Of a stretch of 7,361 bases of DNA, positions 5,599-7,361 are shown piece after piece. The stretch's first letter is position 1, and every line of letters begins with the position of its first letter. The notes beneath the pieces were generated by a model that did not search any database, had not been told where the DNA came from, and worked only from the letters and a program-made list of their open reading frames with translations. Source of the DNA: Bacilli bacterium (GTDB taxonomy: Bacteria; Bacillota_I; Bacilli_A; RF39; UBA660); assembly GCA_022793145.1 (NCBI GenBank), contig JAAWCI010000033.1:1-7361 (forward strand). Reading direction: 5' to 3'. The translations under genes were made by a program, and so were the position numbers.

Positions 5599-6774
5599 TT
5601 ATTGTTCTGTAATAATACTAATGCCTGGCAATTCTTTTCCTTCAAGCATTTCTAAAGAAGCTCCCCCTCCTGTTGAAATGTGAGTCATGAATTCTTTATA
5701 TCCAAGGTTAATAGCTGCTGATGCAGTATCTCCTCCACCTAATATTGTAGTTCCTTTATTTATCTTCAAAATTTCACAAATTTTTTTTGTTCCTTCACTA
5801 AAGGCAGGTTCTTCAAAAATTCCTACTGGTCCATTCCAAATAATTGTTTTACTAATATCCAAATATTTTTTAAACAGTTCTACTGTTTTTGGACCAATAT
5901 CTACTCCAATATCATCAGAGTCAAATTCCTCTTTGATTACTCCTTCTTTGCTATCCAATGATTTTGTACATAAAGAATCTACTGGCAATATTATTTTATC
6001 ACAATATGAGGATAAAATTTCCTTACAAAATTGTAAGTTTTCATCATCACATAAAGATGATCCTATCTCTTTTCCTTGCGCTTTTAAGAATGTATAAGCC
6101 ATTCCTCCACCAATTAAAATAAAATCTGCCTTATGAACTAAATTTTTAATTACTCCAATTTTATCTTTTACTTTTGATCCACCAAGTATAACTGTAAATG
6201 GTTGTTCTGGATTATTCATAGCAGGCTCCAAATATTTTAATTCCTTTTCAATTAAAAAGCCAATTCCATTAGGCAATCTAGACGCAACTCCAACATTAGA
6301 AGCATGTTCTCTATGACTTGTTCCAAAAGCATCGTTGATGTAAAGATCTCCTAATTCTGCCCAATATTTTCCAAGTTCTGCGTCACTATGACTTTCCTTT
6401 TTGCCATCAATATCTTCAAATCTTGTATTTTCTAAAAGGACAACATCTCCATTTTTCATATTTTCTACTGCTTCTTCAACTCGTTTTCCTCTTGTTTCAT
6501 AAACAAATAAAATTGGTTTTTCAAGTAATTCACTAAGCCTAATTGCAACTGGTCTTAATGATTTTCCTATTTTATCCTCTTCCACTTTTATTCTCCCCAA
6601 ATGTGAGAGTAATATTACTTTAGCTTCATGCTCTATTGCATATTTAATAGTTTGTAAGCTTTCCTTAATACGATTGTCATCAGTAATCATAGAATTTTTC
6701 ATCGGAACATTAAAATCAACCCTAATAATTACTTTTTTTCCTTTTAAATCATAATCACGAATTGTTTTTTTCAT
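5599..6774 (-). CDS. pgk: Phosphoglycerate kinase
   Basis: Cytosolic glycolytic enzyme that transfers phosphate from 1,3-bisphosphoglycerate to ADP, giving 3-phosphoglycerate and ATP. At 391 residues it is the normal bacterial length. The N-terminal substrate domain shows RVDFNVP (18-24), HLGR (58-61), ENTRFE (115-120) and DAFGTSHREHAS (148-159). The C-terminal nucleotide domain shows GGSKVKDKIGVI (198-209), WNGPVGIFE (313-321), GGGDTASA (346-353) and the helix-capping STGGGASLEML (367-377). Small departures from the usual pattern are Ser for Ala in GGAKV and in FGTAH; neither should abolish activity. The ATG at 6774 has an AAAGGTGA ribosome-binding site in the 15-nt gap after the prepilin gene. 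The next gene starts 14 nt after its stop. In many Firmicutes pgk is followed directly by tpiA; here two membrane-lipid genes come between them. No gap, gpm or eno gene is in the window. Confidence 0.98.
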   Translation of the reverse strand: MKKTIRDYDLKGKKVIIRVDFNVPMKNSMITDDNRIKESLQTIKYAIEHEAKVILLSHLGRIKVEEDKIGKSLRPVAIRLSELLEKPILFVYETRGKRVEEAVENMKNGDVVLLENTRFEDIDGKKESHSDAELGKYWAELGDLYINDAFGTSHREHASNVGVASRLPNGIGFLIEKELKYLEPAMNNPEQPFTVILGGSKVKDKIGVIKNLVHKADFILIGGGMAYTFLKAQGKEIGSSLCDDENLQFCKEILSSYCDKIILPVDSLCTKSLDSKEGVIKEEFDSDDIGVDIGPKTVELFKKYLDISKTIIWNGPVGIFEEPAFSEGTKKICEILKINKGTTILGGGDTASAAINLGYKEFMTHISTGGGASLEMLEGKELPGISIITEQ

Positions 6775-6789
6775 AGTTTCACCTTTCCA

Positions 6790-7161
6790 TTAATGAGCTA
6801 CATAAGAATAATTATAACTTCCATCTGCTTTTCTAATTACTTGTATTGTATCAGAGACATTAATTTGTCGATCTGTTTTTGGATTTATCATATTCGCTTT
6901 TATATATCCATTTTCAATTAATTCTTGCATAGTAATTGTATAACTTCCACCTGTTATTGCTAAATCAGGATAATTACTAATATTTAACTGAATATATGAC
7001 TCAGTCGCCAAAGAAATATCAGATAAAAATCTTTGATACTCTTTTTCATCATCTCTTTTTAGCATTCCAATTACTGATGGAATAACAAAAGCAAGCACCG
7101 CTGCAATAATTGCTACAATCCCCAATAATTCCACAAGTGTAAATCCCTTTTTACTTTTCAT
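6790..7161 (-). CDS. Type IV pilin-like prepilin (short pseudopilin/ComGC-like protein)
   Basis: A 123-residue protein with a textbook class III signal. A short basic leader (MKSKKG) is followed by FTLVE, so prepilin peptidase would cut after Gly6, leaving Phe at +1 and Glu11 at +5. Residues 7-31 form the hydrophobic N-terminal helix that anchors pilins in the membrane and packs the filament core. The remaining ~90 residues are a small polar head with no cysteines, ending in a Tyr-rich stretch. Start: a longer reading begins with GTG at 7170, but that GTG lies inside the AGGTGAT ribosome-binding site (7166-7172), so the ATG at 7161 is preferred. It is the first gene after a terminator and promoter, and it ends 15 nt before pgk, whose ribosome-binding site fills the gap. 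No prepilin peptidase, assembly ATPase or platform gene is in the window. It may be a competence pseudopilin, a minor pilin or a surface filament subunit; the sequence does not decide. The prepilin class is secure, the role is not. Confidence 0.88.
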   Translation of the reverse strand: MKSKKGFTLVELLGIVAIIAAVLAFVIPSVIGMLKRDDEKEYQRFLSDISLATESYIQLNISNYPDLAITGGSYTITMQELIENGYIKANMINPKTDRQINVSDTIQVIRKADGSYNYSYVAH

Positions 7162-7165
7162 TTTT

Positions 7166-7172
7166 ATCACCT
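7166..7172 (-). promoter_or_regulatory. Ribosome-binding site deciding the prepilin start
   Basis: AGGTGAT matches the anti-Shine-Dalgarno sequence and lies a few nucleotides before the ATG at 7161. The alternative GTG start at 7170 is part of this same site and has no good site of its own, so the shorter protein is favoured. Confidence 0.75.
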
Positions 7173-7189
7173 ATCTTTACCTTATTACT

Positions 7190-7218
7190 ATTTTATAACA
7201 AATTATTATATTTTACAA
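7190..7218 (-). promoter_or_regulatory. Candidate sigma-A promoter for the prepilin-pgk-...-tpiA run
   Basis: Reading the minus strand, TTGTAA (7218-7213; 4 of 6 matches to the -35 consensus) is followed after exactly 17 nt by TAAAAT (7195-7190; 5 of 6 matches to -10). Transcription would start near 7183, giving a leader of about 22 nt before the prepilin ATG. It begins directly after the T-tract of the terminator at 7228-7245. AT-rich DNA makes chance matches common, so this rests on spacing and position. Confidence 0.55.
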
Positions 7219-7245
7219 GAAAAAGAAAAAGGCTTAGTCGCCTTT
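7214..7245 (-). terminator. Intrinsic terminator of an upstream minus-strand transcript
   Basis: On the minus strand AAAGGC-GACTAA-GCCTTT (7245-7228) forms a 6-bp stem with a 6-nt loop, followed by a T-rich run (TTCTTTTTCTT). The plus strand has only three Ts after the stem, so it works in the minus direction. It would end a transcript entering from beyond 7361 and insulates the prepilin operon. The stem is short, so strength is uncertain. Confidence 0.65.
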
Positions 7246-7258
7246 ATAAATATATATA

Positions 7259-7314
7259 AGTAGCCCCCAATATTAGAATAGAAATAGAAATGAAGTTAAA
7301 TATCGAGGGCTGCT
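7259..7314 (-). other. Long imperfect inverted repeat / possible structured RNA
   Basis: Arms 7259-7274 and 7299-7314 (16 nt each, 24-nt loop) pair well. As minus-strand RNA they give 13 Watson-Crick pairs, two G-U wobbles and one C-A mismatch. As plus-strand RNA there are two mismatches and one wobble. That asymmetry slightly favours a minus-strand transcript. It is 14 nt upstream of the terminator at 7245. I do not recognise a riboswitch or known RNA family. It could be the 3' untranslated region of the gene beyond the window, or a small RNA. No coding sequence is seen in 7246-7361. Confidence 0.5.
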
Positions 7315-7361
7315 TCTAAACACATATATAAGATTGATAGATTTTTTAGAACATGTCTATC

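Noticed and set aside
5687..6097. 136-codon plus-strand open frame inside pgk
   Set aside because: Antisense shadow of the conserved pgk coding region with Ser/Pro/Ile-rich composition and no family features.
7252..7332. Direct repeats ATATATAAG (7252-7260 and 7324-7332) around the inverted repeat, as in a small MITE with target duplication
   Set aside because: The repeats are low-complexity AT and are not flush with the inverted-repeat ends on the right side (9 nt gap), so chance is the better explanation.

Overview
The window comes from a strongly AT-rich, low-GC Gram-positive bacterium (Bacillota). Three things support this: a full-length Spo0A, which is confined to endospore-forming Firmicutes and their relatives; purine-rich Shine-Dalgarno sites of the AGGAG type; and family signatures of Firmicute type. 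All stops checked are TAA, and nothing suggests a recoded genetic code. Gene order and divergence from Bacillus fit an uncultured gut-type lineage of Bacilli or Clostridia better than a model genus. That placement is inference.

All seven genes lie on the minus strand, so transcription runs from high to low coordinates. At 7361-7180 there is a boundary: a structured non-coding stretch, a terminator for whatever lies upstream, and a candidate promoter. Next comes a tight run of five genes: a short type IV pilin-like prepilin, phosphoglycerate kinase (pgk), a YbhN/MprF-type flippase-like membrane protein, a GT4 glycosyltransferase resembling diacylglycerol glucosyltransferases, and a divergent triosephosphate isomerase (tpiA). 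Junctions are +15, +14, +2 and -11 nt, so these are very probably co-transcribed. After a 105-nt gap holding a Spo0A box and a candidate promoter comes spo0A. After a further 48 nt with an extended -10 promoter comes an unrecognised membrane-anchored protein. Three inverted repeats follow at 161-19, two of which look like good terminators for the minus strand.

Functionally, pgk and tpiA are two steps of lower glycolysis. Between them, where many Firmicutes have them adjacent, sits a pair of membrane-lipid genes (glycosyltransferase plus flippase-like protein). TPI also controls dihydroxyacetone phosphate, the precursor of glycerol 3-phosphate and hence of diacylglycerol, the likely acceptor of the glycosyltransferase. 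The layout could therefore link carbon flux to glycolipid synthesis (inference). spo0A appears to be its own unit, possibly autoregulated. I found no mobile element, CRISPR array, tRNA or rRNA, and no clearly novel multi-gene system.
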